DNA of 41,515 nucleotides from UBA6136 sp964386975 (GTDB lineage: Bacteria > Pseudomonadota > Gammaproteobacteria > Methylococcales > Methylococcaceae): assembly GCA_964386975.1 (NCBI GenBank), contig CAYLUS010000019.1, positions 1 through 41,515 of the forward strand. The letters run 5' to 3'. A model generated the notes under the pieces. The model did no database searches. It was not told the origin of the DNA and worked only from the letters and a program-made list of their open reading frames with translations. The translations under genes were made by a program, and so were the position numbers. Shown one piece after another: positions 41,161 through 41,515 of this stretch. Positions within the stretch are counted from its first letter, which is position 1, and every line of letters begins with the position of its first letter.

Positions 41161-41515
41161 GTATCAACCAGATTCGCATAGCCCCGGATCCAGCGGACAA
41201 GGGTAATGGGTACGATCCCATTCCGTTAACAGTCCTCCTCTCGTTAAATAACTGACCCACCAGGCATACACATAGCGTCGACAATCGGCTCGGGTCATCT
41301 CTTCCGCTTCATCAATCAGTTGAGCTTCGATGGCGGGAATTCTGGGGGTCAGGATTCAGCCTGGATGTTTATCGGTTGGGCCGTTACGACTCTTCAGGCT
41401 GATCATCAAGATCCACTTAACAGGCCGTTGATTTTTGACCCTGCGCCTCCGGCGCTGGATCTCTGAAATTCCAAAATTTTGGCATCCGCGATTTTTTATA
41501 AGGAAATGATCGTCA
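41161..41515. other. Uncertain stretch beyond the transposase relic
   Basis: No intact gene is visible. Minus-strand words such as IEAQLIDEAEEMTRADCRRYVYAWWVS, in two parts from about 41340 to 41260, keep an open frame for some 50 codons and could be further transposase remnant or the end of another gene. The AT-rich last 50 bases carry no recognised inverted repeat. The 163 bases between acs and the relic (40614-40776) also hold nothing recognisable. Confidence 0.3.

Noticed and set aside
1..41515. CRISPR array, prophage or integrative element
   Set aside because: No regularly spaced repeats, phage structural genes or integrase were seen; the gene content is ordinary chromosomal except for the transposase relic.

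Overview
The window looks like chromosome of a GC-rich gammaproteobacterium. The evidence is the mix of TrkA, CysQ, CreA, MltD and TrmB homologues, a xanthomonadin/aryl-polyene type pigment cluster, and tight ATGA/TGATG gene junctions. A thiosulfate-oxidation carrier pair (SoxY and SoxZ) suggests a sulfur oxidiser. I cannot name a genus. There is no plasmid, phage or CRISPR signal. The only mobile-element trace is a decayed transposase fragment at the right end.

Region 1 (1-10315, all minus strand). A rhodanese fragment is cut by the left edge and followed by trkA. Upstream of these lies one long gene train, transcribed right to left: circularly permuted ATP-grasp, alpha-E protein, Anbu-type proteasome-like peptidase, and a 1100-residue transglutaminase/DUF2126 protein. 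Two genes joined by 4-base overlaps follow: an HPPD-like vicinal-oxygen-chelate protein and CysQ. The first four are a known conserved set thought to make and cleave a peptide-like modification whose substrate is unknown. The coupled oxygen-chelate enzyme is the unusual part.

Region 2 (10316-18773). Mostly housekeeping and envelope genes: DUF2878 membrane protein, iron-sulfur photolyase/cryptochrome, CPA2 antiporter, CreA, MltD, a small periplasmic cytochrome c, tRNA-Ser(UGA), an AEC-family permease and a small unknown protein. Two long perfect palindromes lie upstream of the cytochrome gene and the unknown gene.

Region 3 (18954-34832). A xanthomonadin-like aryl polyene cluster. A chorismatase makes the hydroxybenzoate starter, an AMP-dependent ligase probably activates it, and an ACP carries it. 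A ketosynthase with a chain-length-factor partner, a ketoreductase and two hotdog dehydratases extend it to a polyene. A flavin halogenase probably decorates it. Acyltransferases, a glycosyltransferase, a LolA-like carrier and an MMPL exporter would attach it to lipid and move it to the outer membrane. A Kef-type antiporter is the last gene of the main operon.

Region 4 (33492-37561). On the minus strand soxY, a threonine-aldolase-family PLP enzyme, a ketopantoate-reductase-like protein and the AMP ligase form one overlapping operon. soxZ is divergent from soxY, an atypical split of a normally adjacent pair.

Region 5 (37588-41515). trmB, a SelW-like protein and acs on the plus strand, then about 900 bases without an intact gene, holding the transposase relic.
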